The notes: generated by a model from the sequence alone, not told the origin. A DNA stretch of 64,000 nucleotides from Anolis sagrei (GCF_037176765.1 NC_090026.1:124686752-124750751), one strand, 5' to 3'. Shown: positions 40,801-45,009, counted from the stretch's first letter. A program made the numbers and translations.

Positions 40801-41159
40801 AAACTGCACTCAAGTTTCCAAGAGGAAGGTTAATTTGCATTTCCCAGGACTGAAAGCCGAGGACGCCTCTTGATTGGCTGCTGGCTGCCGGCCGAAACTC
40901 CGCCCACCCCGTTTGATAACACTTTCAAAGCCGCACGTGGAAAGAAGGGGCGTGGCCTCGAATCCTAAGCCACGCCTCCTTGATTCCCCCAAAGTTACAT
41001 AAACAAACCTCAAAGGGCTGTGCAGGAGACCCTGGGGAGAATCAGAAAGGAAGAGGAAGGGGGGGGGGGGGCTCATTAATTAAGGCTTACCTCATTATCG
41101 TGGAAGCGCAGGTCATTCCTTAGCAAGCAGAGGGCTGTCCTGGGAAGTGAGGAAGCCAT
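17355..41159 (-). CDS. CRY-DASH: Cryptochrome-DASH, complete gene in 14 coding exons
   Basis: CRY-DASH proteins are FAD and folate (MTHF) flavoproteins of the photolyase family that repair cyclobutane pyrimidine dimers, mainly in single-stranded DNA, using blue light. Mammals lack the gene; fish, frogs, birds and reptiles keep it. Exons: 41091-41159, 36188-36360, 35338-35431, 33235-33365, 31460-31608, 29879-29967, 27402-27475, 25743-25832, 23587-23666, 22542-22601, 22156-22313, 20662-20781, 18792-18968, 17355-17465. They sum to 1575 nt = 524 residues plus TGA, with every intron GT-AG and all phases compatible. The antenna (photolyase N-terminal) domain spans about 5-170. The FAD-binding domain spans about 200-485, with [47 protein letters not shown] and [19 protein letters not shown]. 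The tail has [14 protein letters not shown] as in fish CRY-DASH. Nothing suggests decay. Confidence 0.96.
17647..17781. mobile_element. 135-bp hAT MITE with perfect 8-bp duplication
   Basis: The inverted ends cagtggttctcaacctgggg and ccaagttgagaaccactg flank a palindromic core around ccagctgttaggatttctgg. The 8-bp target duplication atctacac is at 17639-17646 and 17782-17789. The CAGTGGTTCTCAACCT terminus is of the hAT Charlie/SPIN type. It sits inside a family B MITE (about 17625-17945). Confidence 0.85.
17938..18745 (-). repeat. tRNA-headed SINE with L2-like tail, body triplicated
   Basis: Read on the minus strand it starts with a tRNA-like head (B-box-like GGTCATGAGTTCGAAGCC at about 18675), then a body, then an L2-like tail ending in (TAAA)n at 17938. 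A body segment of about 160 bp (gacacacagaggctatttaa to catcgtaaattag) is repeated three times between 18063 and 18550. It ends about 50 bp from CRY-DASH exon 13. Confidence 0.75.
18792..18968 (-). CDS. CRY-DASH: CRY-DASH exon 13
   Basis: 177 nt, phase 0 on both sides. Residues 430-488: [59 protein letters not shown]. Acceptor GTTGCAG|GGAGAC, donor AAGCCG|GTAAGT. End of the helical FAD domain. Confidence 0.97.
19010..19165 (+). repeat. Unclassified repeat piece
   Basis: It shares phrases with the reverse strand of 31260-31440 (for example gtttttgtgcctgccacaaa against tttgtggcagccacaag, and tgtaacaaaatttgaaaa). It is broken by the SINE that follows and may resume at 19590. Confidence 0.45.
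19190..19495 (+). repeat. Sauria-type SINE (tRNA head, Bov-B-like tail)
   Basis: It has a tRNA-like head with A-box-like gtggcgtaacgggttaaacc, the family phrase aaaacatgcacatgtgaata, and an end near cttaatgtcaagggaaaatc followed by tttacctttac. The same family is at 20930-21272 (+) and 56550-56886 (-). Family identity is from known squamate Sauria SINEs. Confidence 0.8.
19496..19785. repeat. L2-like tail and unclassified repeat (also at 30.5 and 47.1 kb)
   Basis: 19500-19590 is an L2-like tail ending in (GTT)n/(ATT)n. 19590-19710 (caaaatgtgctgcaagatgt, then gcagtttaataaacc, then ggaaatgacatttataaccc) matches 47085-47200 (+) and 30470-30600 (-). Confidence 0.5.
19790..20400 (-). repeat. (ATT)n run and L2/CR1-type LINE 3' end
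   Basis: 19793-19845 is a pure (TTA)n run. It is followed by the standard tail phrase (cacccttctcacctcagtgg, then ggcttacaatcc) of an L2-like LINE or SINE on the minus strand. A short internal piece (aaaagcttaaaagtaaacat) is duplicated. Confidence 0.55.
20662..20781 (-). CDS. CRY-DASH: CRY-DASH exon 12, FAD-site core
   Basis: 120 nt, phase 0. Residues 390-429: [40 protein letters not shown]. The NYGNW and GNDPREN motifs lie next to the FAD ring in this family. Acceptor CCTCCAAG|GTGGAT, donor GGCAAT|GTAGGT. Confidence 0.97.
20930..21272 (+). repeat. Sauria-type SINE
   Basis: Head ccctctggttgtgcagcggg, body phrase tgagtagatcgataggtacc, end aatgtcaagggaaatcttta. A CA-rich microsatellite has grown at about 21200-21222. 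Confidence 0.8.
21424..21560. mobile_element. Family B MITE
   Basis: tctacactgaagtattaatg, then gtttggtaccactttaactg and ggaattatagttttacaag. Only about half of the foldback is present. Confidence 0.6.
21795..22027. mobile_element. Palindromic Penelope-like pseudo-LTR element
   Basis: The 10-bp duplication actatttgta lies at 21785-21794 and 22028-22037. Left arm gttgttgtaggttttttggg, right arm cctacaacaaccc then ccatgaaagcc. The right arm keeps CTGAGGA (21907-21913) and GAAACGTC but has a weakened stem I and one stem II mismatch. Confidence 0.65.
22156..22313 (-). CDS. CRY-DASH: CRY-DASH exon 11
   Basis: 158 nt, enters phase 1, leaves phase 0. Residues 337-389: [53 protein letters not shown]. 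Strongly conserved flavin-binding helices. Acceptor TTTCACAG|AAGG, donor TTATTG|GTACTA. Confidence 0.97.
22542..22601 (-). CDS. CRY-DASH: CRY-DASH exon 10
   Basis: 60 nt, phase 1 both sides. Residues 317-336: [20 protein letters not shown]. Acceptor TTCCCACAG|GACTT, donor TGGAAAG|GTCAGT. Confidence 0.96.
22660..22850 (+). repeat. CR1/L2-type 3' fragment
   Basis: It translates to a degraded ...[18 protein letters not shown]... and an [14 protein letters not shown] end, the usual C-terminus of such LINEs. Old copy. Confidence 0.5.
22851..23340 (+). repeat. Unclassified interspersed repeat, copy C
   Basis: Third copy of the family at 1.25-6.3 and 6.8-7.9 kb. It is uninterrupted here and so shows the empty site for the 2098-5915 insertion (gtctacctatttttggtctc). 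23341-23586 shows no recognised feature. Confidence 0.6.
23587..23666 (-). CDS. CRY-DASH: CRY-DASH exon 9
   Basis: 80 nt. It completes W290 and codes 291-316: [26 protein letters not shown]. The [11 protein letters not shown] helix is a family hallmark. Acceptor CTCCTCCAG|GGTGCTG, donor CCAAGAG|GTGAGC. Confidence 0.97.
23820..24470. other. Intron stretch with no recognised gene
   Basis: It includes a (CA)n at about 24412-24426 and sequence with a repeat-like feel at 24080-24240, but no family is recognised and no exon is expected here, since exons 8 and 9 join in frame. Confidence 0.3.
24474..24596. mobile_element. Foldback MITE (family A)
   Basis: Ends caggcatgggcaaacttgg and ccaaagtttgcccatacctg, palindromic around ccagctgttaggaattgtgg. 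The core ggtgttttggactccaact is repeated inverted. It is one of about nine copies in the window. Confidence 0.75.
24700..24882. mobile_element. Foldback MITE (family A), long-loop variant
   Basis: Same ends as other family A copies, with an extra inner hairpin (ctcaggccccttccttttct pairing with its complement). The long-loop type is also seen at 46.9, 49.2 and 63.5 kb. Confidence 0.75.
25395..25660 (+). repeat. Bov-B 3' end
   Basis: gatgaagtactttggtcaca, then tgagaagacaggaaagctta ([16 protein letters not shown]), then the end ggtcacgaagagttggaaag. Related to 14.7 and 28.6 kb. Confidence 0.8.
25743..25832 (-). CDS. CRY-DASH: CRY-DASH exon 8
   Basis: 90 nt. It completes W260 and codes 261-289: [29 protein letters not shown]. 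Acceptor TTTTCTAG|GTTGGC, donor [23 protein letters not shown] is the flavin-contact strand shared by the family. Confidence 0.97.
26205..26824. mobile_element. hAT element resembling SPIN/URR-type, with internal repeats
   Basis: The left end aatgtttcttaaccttccta is followed by gtgaccccttaatacagttc, ccatgttgtggtgaccccca and tttgctactgttatgaattg, a near match to a non-autonomous hAT family known from murine rodents and related to the horizontally moved SPIN group. The right end is ccaggttgacaaacagtg. The inside holds about two units of a diverged ~150-bp repeat (ggatctggaccaaacttggc). No transposase. Confidence 0.6.
26946..27075. mobile_element. Family B MITE, partial
   Basis: gtgcatctacactgcagaat, then ctgggagttttagtttggcg. 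The right half is lost at a junction with hAT-derived repeats. Confidence 0.6.
27070..27382. repeat. hAT-derived repeat units next to exon 7
   Basis: Same units as 26360-26720 (tggaattgaaccaaacttg, then aacactggtggagtttggg). The block ends about 20 bp before the exon 7 splice donor (27401). Confidence 0.7.
27402..27475 (-). CDS. CRY-DASH: CRY-DASH exon 7 (short)
   Basis: 74 nt, found by family alignment and phase. Residues 236-259: [24 protein letters not shown], plus two bases of W260. Acceptor TTTGTACAG|AATCTA, donor CACCATG|GTAAAT. It joins exons 6 and 8 in frame and supplies the STKFAPW segment that binds FAD phosphates. Confidence 0.95.
28040..28570. repeat. hAT-derived tandem repeat units
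   Basis: About four diverged units (acctggaccaaatttagcac; ggatctggaccaaacttggc; aaaccgggaccaaacttggc), each with gggagttgtagttcagc. Related to the insides of the hAT element at 26.2 kb and the array at 59-60.3 kb. 27480-28040 has no recognised gene. Confidence 0.65.
28620..28975 (+). repeat. Bov-B 3' end
   Basis: It codes [58 protein letters not shown]. The end is ttggaaacgactgaacgaat then (AAC)n. Confidence 0.9.
28980..29614. other. Intron stretch with no recognised feature
   Basis: AT-rich intron 6 sequence. A 35-bp direct repeat (acatatttatattgaa) occurs near 29405-29455. No gene seen. Confidence 0.3.
29615..29815 (+). repeat. tRNA-derived SINE, old
   Basis: The head ggtggttagatcactagact with B-box-like ggattcaactccc is followed by a conserved body (cattgggcaagggacactct, then ctaagaaaaccccaac). 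It resembles MIR-like amniote SINEs. It ends near exon 6. Confidence 0.5.
29879..29967 (-). CDS. CRY-DASH: CRY-DASH exon 6
   Basis: 89 nt. Residues 206-235: [30 protein letters not shown]. Acceptor CTTGGCAG|AACCAG, donor GAGACG|GTAAGG. The FxCxGGETxALxRLxHYFWxT pattern is typical of CRY-DASH. Confidence 0.97.
30290..30600. repeat. Penelope-like fragment plus unclassified repeat
   Basis: 30290-30460 has caccctggagatttcacagg, then a decayed hammerhead-like core (gtgaaacggcaggag) and gaacatggtcatacag. 30470-30600 is the minus-strand copy of the repeat at 19.6 and 47.1 kb. A 26-bp unit (aagaatctgattaattatga) is tandem at 30070-30135. Confidence 0.5.
30605..31360 (-). repeat. tRNA-derived SINE and flank in tandem duplicate
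   Basis: Two minus-strand copies of the SINE (30610-30850 and 31000-31255), each followed by the same 100-bp flank (atctcatagtctccc, then acatagtttgtggcagccac). A block of about 387 bp was therefore duplicated after the SINE inserted. It ends about 100 bp from exon 5. Confidence 0.8.
31460..31608 (-). CDS. CRY-DASH: CRY-DASH exon 5
   Basis: 149 nt. Residues 156-205: [50 protein letters not shown]. Acceptor CCCCACAG|GTTGCC, donor ATGACAG|GTTGGA. [13 protein letters not shown] is the family signature. The linker between antenna and FAD domains starts here. Confidence 0.97.
31764..32657. mobile_element. Family A MITE split by a solo LTR
   Basis: The left end caggcata (31764) is followed by the LTR and then by ggcaaacctcagccctccag and the usual foldback core, ending cgaagtttgcccatgcc. 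Removing 31772-32525 and one copy of the duplication restores a normal family A MITE. Confidence 0.75.
31772..32525 (+). mobile_element. Solo LTR of a retrovirus-like element (fossil), about 754 bp
   Basis: The ends TGTTG...CAACA are inverted repeats. The flanks cataa (31767-31771) and catag (32526-32530) are a nearly perfect 5-bp target duplication. A poly(A) signal (aataaa) lies at about 32446. The LTR looks whole and has no internal genes, so it arose by recombination between two LTRs. ERV versus Gypsy origin is not decided. It is younger than the MITE it split. Confidence 0.7.
32768..32990 (-). repeat. CR1 3'-end fragment
   Basis: The 3' end atagaatcatagaatcaaag, then ctctgcttaaaagcttccaa. 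It codes [20 protein letters not shown] in reverse. Truncated at cctagtatcatagcgctg. Confidence 0.85.
33235..33365 (-). CDS. CRY-DASH: CRY-DASH exon 4
   Basis: 131 nt. Residues 113-155: [43 protein letters not shown] plus two bases of Q156. Acceptor TTTGTGTAG|GCTACA, donor TTTCCCA|GTGAGT. The [17 protein letters not shown] motif is CRY-DASH-specific, and the region holds MTHF antenna contacts. Confidence 0.97.
33685..34700 (-). repeat. CR1 LINE 3' third
   Basis: Minus strand 33768-34280 has an open frame of 170 codons: [99 protein letters not shown]. It extends upstream through [10 protein letters not shown]. 5'-truncated. Confidence 0.9.
34701..35109. other. Intron stretch with no recognised feature
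   Basis: No exon is needed between exons 3 and 4, and no repeat family is recognised. Confidence 0.3.
35110..35280. mobile_element. Family B MITE
   Basis: Ends ctttaggtgcagaatgaatg and gcagtatagacacactt, with aactacaatttccacaac-type inner arms. Diverged. Confidence 0.5.
35338..35431 (-). CDS. CRY-DASH: CRY-DASH exon 3
   Basis: 94 nt. Residues 81-112: [32 protein letters not shown]. Acceptor CTTTTTCAG|TAATTT, donor GAAGAG|GTAAGG. LVxRxGKPEDVV is the end of the antenna-domain beta-alpha unit. Confidence 0.97.
35518..35743. mobile_element. Palindromic Penelope-like pseudo-LTR element
   Basis: The 9-bp duplication aggttctag lies at 35509-35517 and 35744-35752. Inverted arms meet at about 35608. 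The right arm carries an intact hammerhead-like core (next entry). Confidence 0.65.
35611..35651 (+). ncRNA. Hammerhead-ribozyme-like motif, core intact
   Basis: CCT CTGAGGA T GCCTGC loop GCAGGT GAAACGTC AGG. Stem II keeps six pairs with one G-U. Confidence 0.6.
35760..35955. mobile_element. Family B MITE
   Basis: agtgccatggctcgatgaat, then tggaagttgtagttttacaa, with the inverted arm ccaaactagaacttccaaga and the end attctacagtgtagacta. Confidence 0.65.
35960..36102. mobile_element. Foldback MITE (family A)
   Basis: cttgggcaaactttggcccc to gccaaagtttgcccatgcct. Near-perfect inverted arms around caacagcctaccggctgtta... The stem is very well kept, so it is young. Confidence 0.8.
36188..36360 (-). 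CDS. CRY-DASH: CRY-DASH exon 2
   Basis: 173 nt. Residues 24-80: [57 protein letters not shown] plus two bases of S81. Acceptor TCCTTGCAG|GTCCTT, donor GGGCAG|GTACGT. LYCFDPR and FPKTGPxRxxFLLESVxDLR are photolyase antenna-domain hallmarks. Confidence 0.97.
36650..37470 (+). repeat. CR1 LINE 3' third
   Basis: The frame 36695-37384 has 229 codons without a stop: [18 protein letters not shown] (shifted), [80 protein letters not shown]. The least decayed CR1 here, but 5'-truncated. The 3' end is tttgatttgatgattctatg. Confidence 0.9.
37600..39510. repeat. Long (TAA/TTAAT)-rich low-complexity block
   Basis: Almost only A and T, with a loose ~100-bp higher-order period (attaaaattaaagctaaatt). It is broken by a SINE (38133-38400) and a Bov-B tail snippet at 39253-39302 (gttgttcattcgttcagtcg). 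It resumes at 40590-40740 beyond a LINE. Confidence 0.8.
38133..38400 (+). repeat. tRNA-derived SINE, near full length
   Basis: ggagcccccggtggcgcagt gives the A box (TGGCGCAGTGGGTTA) and cacaggttcgaatccgggg the B box (GGTTCGAATCC). The end is cactcctgacacgac then A7. Flanked by gtgttttat at 38122-38130 and 38402-38410. It is the best copy of the family also seen at 30.6-31.3 and 52.0-52.8 kb. It is not a tRNA gene: no cloverleaf beyond the head. Confidence 0.85.
39510..40590 (-). repeat. LINE, Jockey/I group (Vingi-like), C-terminal third and 3' end
   Basis: Minus strand 39604-40332 is open for 242 codons: [60 protein letters not shown], and a cysteine cluster [20 protein letters not shown]. 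Upstream reads [19 protein letters not shown]. The 3' end is TCTGACACGACAAATAAATA. 5'-truncated, inserted in the AT-rich block. Confidence 0.85.
40800..41090 (-). promoter_or_regulatory. CRY-DASH: CpG-rich regulatory block in CRY-DASH intron 1
   Basis: Repeat-free and GC-rich. It contains ATTTGCAT (about 40834), an inverted CCAAT (gattggctg, 40874), a GC box (ctccgcccaccc), a CACGTG E-box at 40934-40939 and a D-box-like TTACATAA at 40995-41002. Likely part of the CRY-DASH promoter island, just downstream of the start codon exon. Function inferred. Confidence 0.5.
41091..41159 (-). CDS. CRY-DASH: CRY-DASH exon 1, start codon
   Basis: 69 nt. Residues 1-23: [23 protein letters not shown]. The context gcagccATGG is a strong Kozak site. 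Donor AATGAG|GTAAGC, phase 0. [13 protein letters not shown] is the CRY-DASH start. A pyrimidine tract and CAG directly before the ATG could be a 5' UTR splice acceptor. Confidence 0.97.
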
Positions 41160-41282
41160 GGCTGCGGATAGAGAAAGAGAGAGAGGCGGGGACTGAGAAA
41201 GGCTGCAGGAAGCAGAAAGGGAGGAGCTTGGGTTGTTGTAGGTTTTTTCGGGCTGTATGGCCATGTTCTAGAGGCATTTTCT

Positions 41283-41323
41283 CCTGACGTTTCGCCTGCA
41301 CCTATGGCAAGCATCCTCAGAGG
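41283..41323 (-). ncRNA. Hammerhead-ribozyme-like motif, core intact
   Basis: Minus strand: CCT CTGAGGA T GCTTGC loop GCAGGC GAAACGTC AGG. Partner of 41574-41614 in the inverted pair. Confidence 0.6.
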
Positions 41324-41573
41324 TAGTGAGGCCTGTTGGAACTAGGAAAAAGGGTTTATATATCTGTGGAAAGACCAGGGTGGGACAAAGGACTCTTGTC
41401 TTTTGGAGCTAGGTGTGAATGTTTCAACTGACCACCTTGATTAGCATTTAATGGCTTGGAAGTGCCTGGAGGAATCTTTCTTTGAGAGGTGATTTGATGT
41501 GCCTGATTGTTTACTCTCTGTTGTTTTGCTGTTGTATTTTTTTCTATTTTTCTACTTCCAACAGACCTCACTA

Positions 41574-41614
41574 CCTCTGAGGATGCTTGCCATAGATGCA
41601 GGCGAAACGTCAGG
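41574..41614 (+). ncRNA. Hammerhead-ribozyme-like motif, core intact
   Basis: Stem I CCT/AGG (41574-41576, 41612-41614). CTGAGGA 41577-41583. Stem II GCTTGC (41585-41590) with GCAGGC (41598-41603), six pairs with one G-U. GAAA then CGTC, where AC/GT is the minimal stem III and C41611 the predicted cleavage-site base. Confidence 0.62.
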
Positions 41615-41702
41615 AGAAAATGCCTCTAGGACATGGCCATATAGCCTGGAAAACCTACAACAACCCAGTGATTCTGGCCATGAAAGCCTTCGACAATACA
41701 TT

Positions 41703-42602
41703 AAGTGGGCTTTGTTCCCTGGGCTTTGTGTCCACAGCACTAAAAGTGGTATCAAACTGCATTAATTCAACAATGCAGATGCCCTCAAAATTAACTGGGC
41801 TTTGTTCCCTGGCCTTGGGGTCCACAGTACTAAAAGTGGTATCAAAGTGCATTAATTCTACAGTGCAGATGCACTCAAAATTAACTGAGGCTTTGTTCCC
41901 TGGCCTCTGTGTCCACAGCATTAAAAGGGCTATCAAACTGCATTAATTCAACAATGCAGATGCCCTCAAAATTAACTGGGCTTTGTTCCCTGGCCTTTGT
42001 GTCCTCAGCATTAAAAGTGGTATCAAACTGCATTAATTCTACAGTGCAGATGCACTCAAAATTAACTGGGCTTTGTTCCCTGGCCTTTGTGTCCTCAGCA
42101 TTAAAAGTGGTATCAAACTGCATTAATTCTACAGTGCAGATGCAGTCAAAATTAACTGAGGCTTTGTTCCTTGGCCTTTGTGTCCACAGCACTAAAAGTG
42201 GTATCAAACTGCATTAATTCTACAGTGCAGGTGCAGTCAAAATTAACTGAGGCTTTGTTCCTTGGCCTTTGTGTCAACTGCACTAAAAGTGGTATCAAAC
42301 TGCATTAATTCTACAGTGCAGATGCAGTCAAAATTAACTGAGGCTTTGTTCCTTGGCCTTTGTGTCCACAGCACTAAAAGTGGTATCAAACTGCATTAAT
42401 TCTACAGTGCAGATGCAGTCAAAATTAACTGAGGCTTTGTTCCTTGGCCTTTGTGTCCACAGCACTAAAAGTGGTATCAAACTGCATTAATTCTACAGTG
42501 CAGGTGCAGTCAAAATTAACTGAGGCTTTGTTCCTTGGCCTTTGTGTCAACTGCACTAAAAGTGGTATCAAACTGCATTAATTCTACAGTGCAGATGCAT
42601 TA
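41703..42602. repeat. ~91-bp tandem array, about 10 units, MITE-derived
   Basis: The unit is ttaactgaggctttgttcct, then ggcctttgtgtccacagcac and taaaagtggtatcaaactgc, then attaattctacagtgcagat. The last third is the end of a family B MITE. Spacing is about 91 bp with high identity. Confidence 0.9.
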
Positions 42603-42855
42603 GGCTTGGTTCCCTTGGGAGCCACTGCAAACGTGCACAAGAAAGTATCCCAGACTATGGGGCATTGTTGTGCCAGACAGGACTAAATATAAAACCTCAT
42701 TGTGCTCTGAATTGAAAATCTTTGAGTGTGACTAACTATATCTGGTGAGTCACTTGGAAGGACATTTTAATTATAGACACAATGACATGGAAGCTGAAGT
42801 GCTCGGCTTGCAAAAGGCTCTTTGGAGCAAATGAATTTGGATAAAGCAAAACATG
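42603..42855. other. No recognised feature
   Basis: Short intergenic stretch with no gene or known repeat. Confidence 0.3.
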
Positions 42856-43290
42856 ACATTATTTATTTATCAAATTTATATACCGCCATTCCCCGAAGGC
42901 TCAGAGCGGTTTACAATATACACATGTGATACATTACATATAAGATCAAGAAAAACTTTGATCAGCAAAATTCAAATGGCACCCTAAATAAATAAGTTTT
43001 ACAAGCTCTACGAAAAGCAATTCAATCTCGGAGAGCTCGTGTTCCCGCTGGCAAAGCATTCCACAGATAAGAAGCCACCACCGTGAAAGCTCTACGCCTA
43101 GTAGACATCATGAATGGTCCTAAAATTGGGAACTTCAAGGAGATTCTGATCGTCTGAACGAAGTGATCTTGGGGATTGGTAGGGGGTGAGGTGGTCCCTC
43201 AGGTACTCCAACCCCAGGCCATATAAGGCCTTAAAGGTAAGAATCAGCACTTTGAAGGTAATCCGGTGCTCAATCAGCAACCAGTGCTCA
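42856..43290 (-). repeat. L2-type LINE 3' end
   Basis: The tail (ATTT)n is followed by atataccgccattccccgaa and ctcagagcggtttacaatat. Upstream on the minus strand it reads ITFKVLILTFKALYGLGLEY, LRDHLTPYQSPRSLRSDDQN. Confidence 0.8.
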
Positions 43291-43390
43291 ATCAGCAACC
43301 ACTTGCCTCCAACAGACAAGAGTTCTTTCTCCCACCCTGGACATGCCACAGCTAACACCTCCCAACAAAGGATTCCCCCAGGCAGCAACT

Positions 43391-44657
43391 TACTTTACTT
43401 ACTTACTTACTTAGGCGATACCTCGTTGGACGAGTAAGATGGTCTTCCATTATGGATTTCCTTGTGGGTCCGTATGTGGCTGTGGAGCCCTATTCTTGCT
43501 CTGCATCTTCTTCTGCAGTGAGGGCATTGGTTTCCAGGTGGAAGGCGGTCCCGGTCAGGGTTGGCTTGACGCGCTTTCCTCCTGGGACGTTTCTCTCTTT
43601 CACCCTCCACTCGTGCCTCCTCAAATTCTGCAGCACTGCTGGTCACAGCTGTCCTCCAGCTGGAGCACTCAAGGGCCAGGGCTTCCCAGTTCTCAGTGTC
43701 TATGCCAGAGTTTTTAAGGTTGGCTTTGAGCCCATCTTTAAATCTCTTTTCCTGTCCACCAACGTTCTGTTTTCCGTTCTTAAGTTCGGAGTAGAGCAAC
43801 TGCTTTGGGAGACGGTGGTCAGGCATCCGGACAACGTGGCCGGCTCAGCAGACTTGATGTTGGAGGACCATCGCTTCAATGCTGGTGGTCTTTGCTTCTT
43901 CCAGCACACTGACGTTTGTCCGCTTGTCTTCCCAGGAGATTTGCAGGATTTTCCGGAGGCAGCGCTGATGGAAACGTTCCAGGAGCTGCATGTGACGTCT
44001 GTAGACAGTCCACGTCTCACAGGCATAGAGCAGGGTTGGGAGGACAATAGCTTTATAGACAAGCACCTTGGTCTCCCTGCGGATGTCCCGGTCTTCAATC
44101 ACTCTCTGCTTCATTCTGGAAAATGCTGCACTTGCAGAGCTCAGGCGGTGTTGTATTTCAGCATCGATGTTGACTTTGGTGGAGAGGTGGCTGCCAAGGT
44201 AGCGGAAATGGTCCACATTTTCTAATGTTACGCCATTAAGCTGTATTACTGGCATTGGAGAGGGATGGGCTGGTGACTGCTGGAACAGCACCTTGGTTTT
44301 CTCAATGTTCAGTGACAGGCCGAGCTTCTCATATGCTTCTGCGAAGGTGTTTAGAGTGGCTTGTAGATCTTCTTCTGAATGCGCACAGACGACATTGTCA
44401 TCAGCATACTGGAGTTCTATAACAGCTGTTGTTGTAACCTTGGTTTTGGCTTTCAGTCTGCTGAGGTTGAATAGCTTGCCATCTGTCCGATAGATTATTT
44501 CCACTCCGGTGGGAAGCCTCCCCTCAACAAGGTGAAGTATCATAGCGATGAAGATGGAGAATAGAGTTGGGGCAATAACACATCCCTGTTTGACACCGGA
44601 TTCCACTTTAAATGGGTCACTTTGGGAGCCACTGCTGTCCAAGACTGTTGCCATCAG
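43391..44657 (-). repeat. RTE-like LINE with C-terminal C2H2-type finger, 5'-truncated
   Basis: Minus strand 43845-44699 codes SGVKQGCVIAPTLFSIFIAM, IELQYADDNVVCAHSEEDLQ, LSLNIEKTKVLFQ, VLPTLLYACETWTVYRRHMQ, QISWEDKRTNVSVLEEAKTT. 43407-43826 codes MPDHRLPKQLLYSELKNGKQ, CPHCRRRCRARIGLHSHIRT. One frame change separates them. Tail (AAGT)n. Target duplication caggcagcaact (43379-43390, 44658-44669). The clade (RTE/RTEX/Proto2 area) is from memory and uncertain. Confidence 0.85.
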
Positions 44658-44819
44658 CAGGCAGCAACTAGCCAGGCTTTGAAGCGCAAGGCCATTCAAT
44701 GCTAATCAAGGTGGCCAATTGCAACATTCACACTTACCTCCAACAGACAAGAGTTCTTTCTTCCATCCTGGACATTACTCCATAGATATATAATGCCTAA
44801 TTTCCAACAGACCTCACAA

Positions 44820-44860
44820 CCTCTGAGGATGCCTGCCATAGATGTAGGTGAAACGTCAGG
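44820..44860 (+). ncRNA. Hammerhead-ribozyme-like motif, core intact
   Basis: CCT CTGAGGA T GCCTGC loop GTAGGT GAAACGTC AGG. Compared with other copies two stem II bases changed but all six pairs remain through G-U pairs. Confidence 0.6.
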
Positions 44861-45009
44861 AGAGAATGCTTCTGGAACATGACCAGACAGCCCGAAAAAC
44901 TCACAGCAACCCAGTGATTCTGGCGATGAAAACCTCCAACAGCATGTTGCTGCTGCTGTTGTTGTTATTTCTATCCCAGTTCAAGATTCAAACGGACTCA
45001 CAACATTTA

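Larger units (their letters stand above)
41228..41702. mobile_element. Penelope-like element, inverted pseudo-LTRs with ~200-bp spacer
   Basis: Left arm gggttgttgtaggttttttc, inner unique part (ggttgacaaagg-like promoter-side text, tcaactgaccaccttgatta), right arm ending ccttcgacaatacatt. Both arms hold intact hammerhead-like cores, one per strand. It lies about 70 bp upstream of the CRY-DASH start codon. Confidence 0.65.
43291..44945. mobile_element. Penelope-like element split by an RTE-like LINE
   Basis: Left piece 43300-43390 (cctccaacagacaagagttc, then cccaccctggacatgccac). Right piece 44658-44945 (attcacacttacctccaaca, hammerhead-like motif, ccgaaaaactcacagcaac). The LINE between is flanked by caggcagcaact. 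Confidence 0.6.

Noticed and set aside
43845-44699. 284-codon frame as a host gene
   Set aside because: RTE-like LINE reverse transcriptase with YADD box, flanked by a target duplication.
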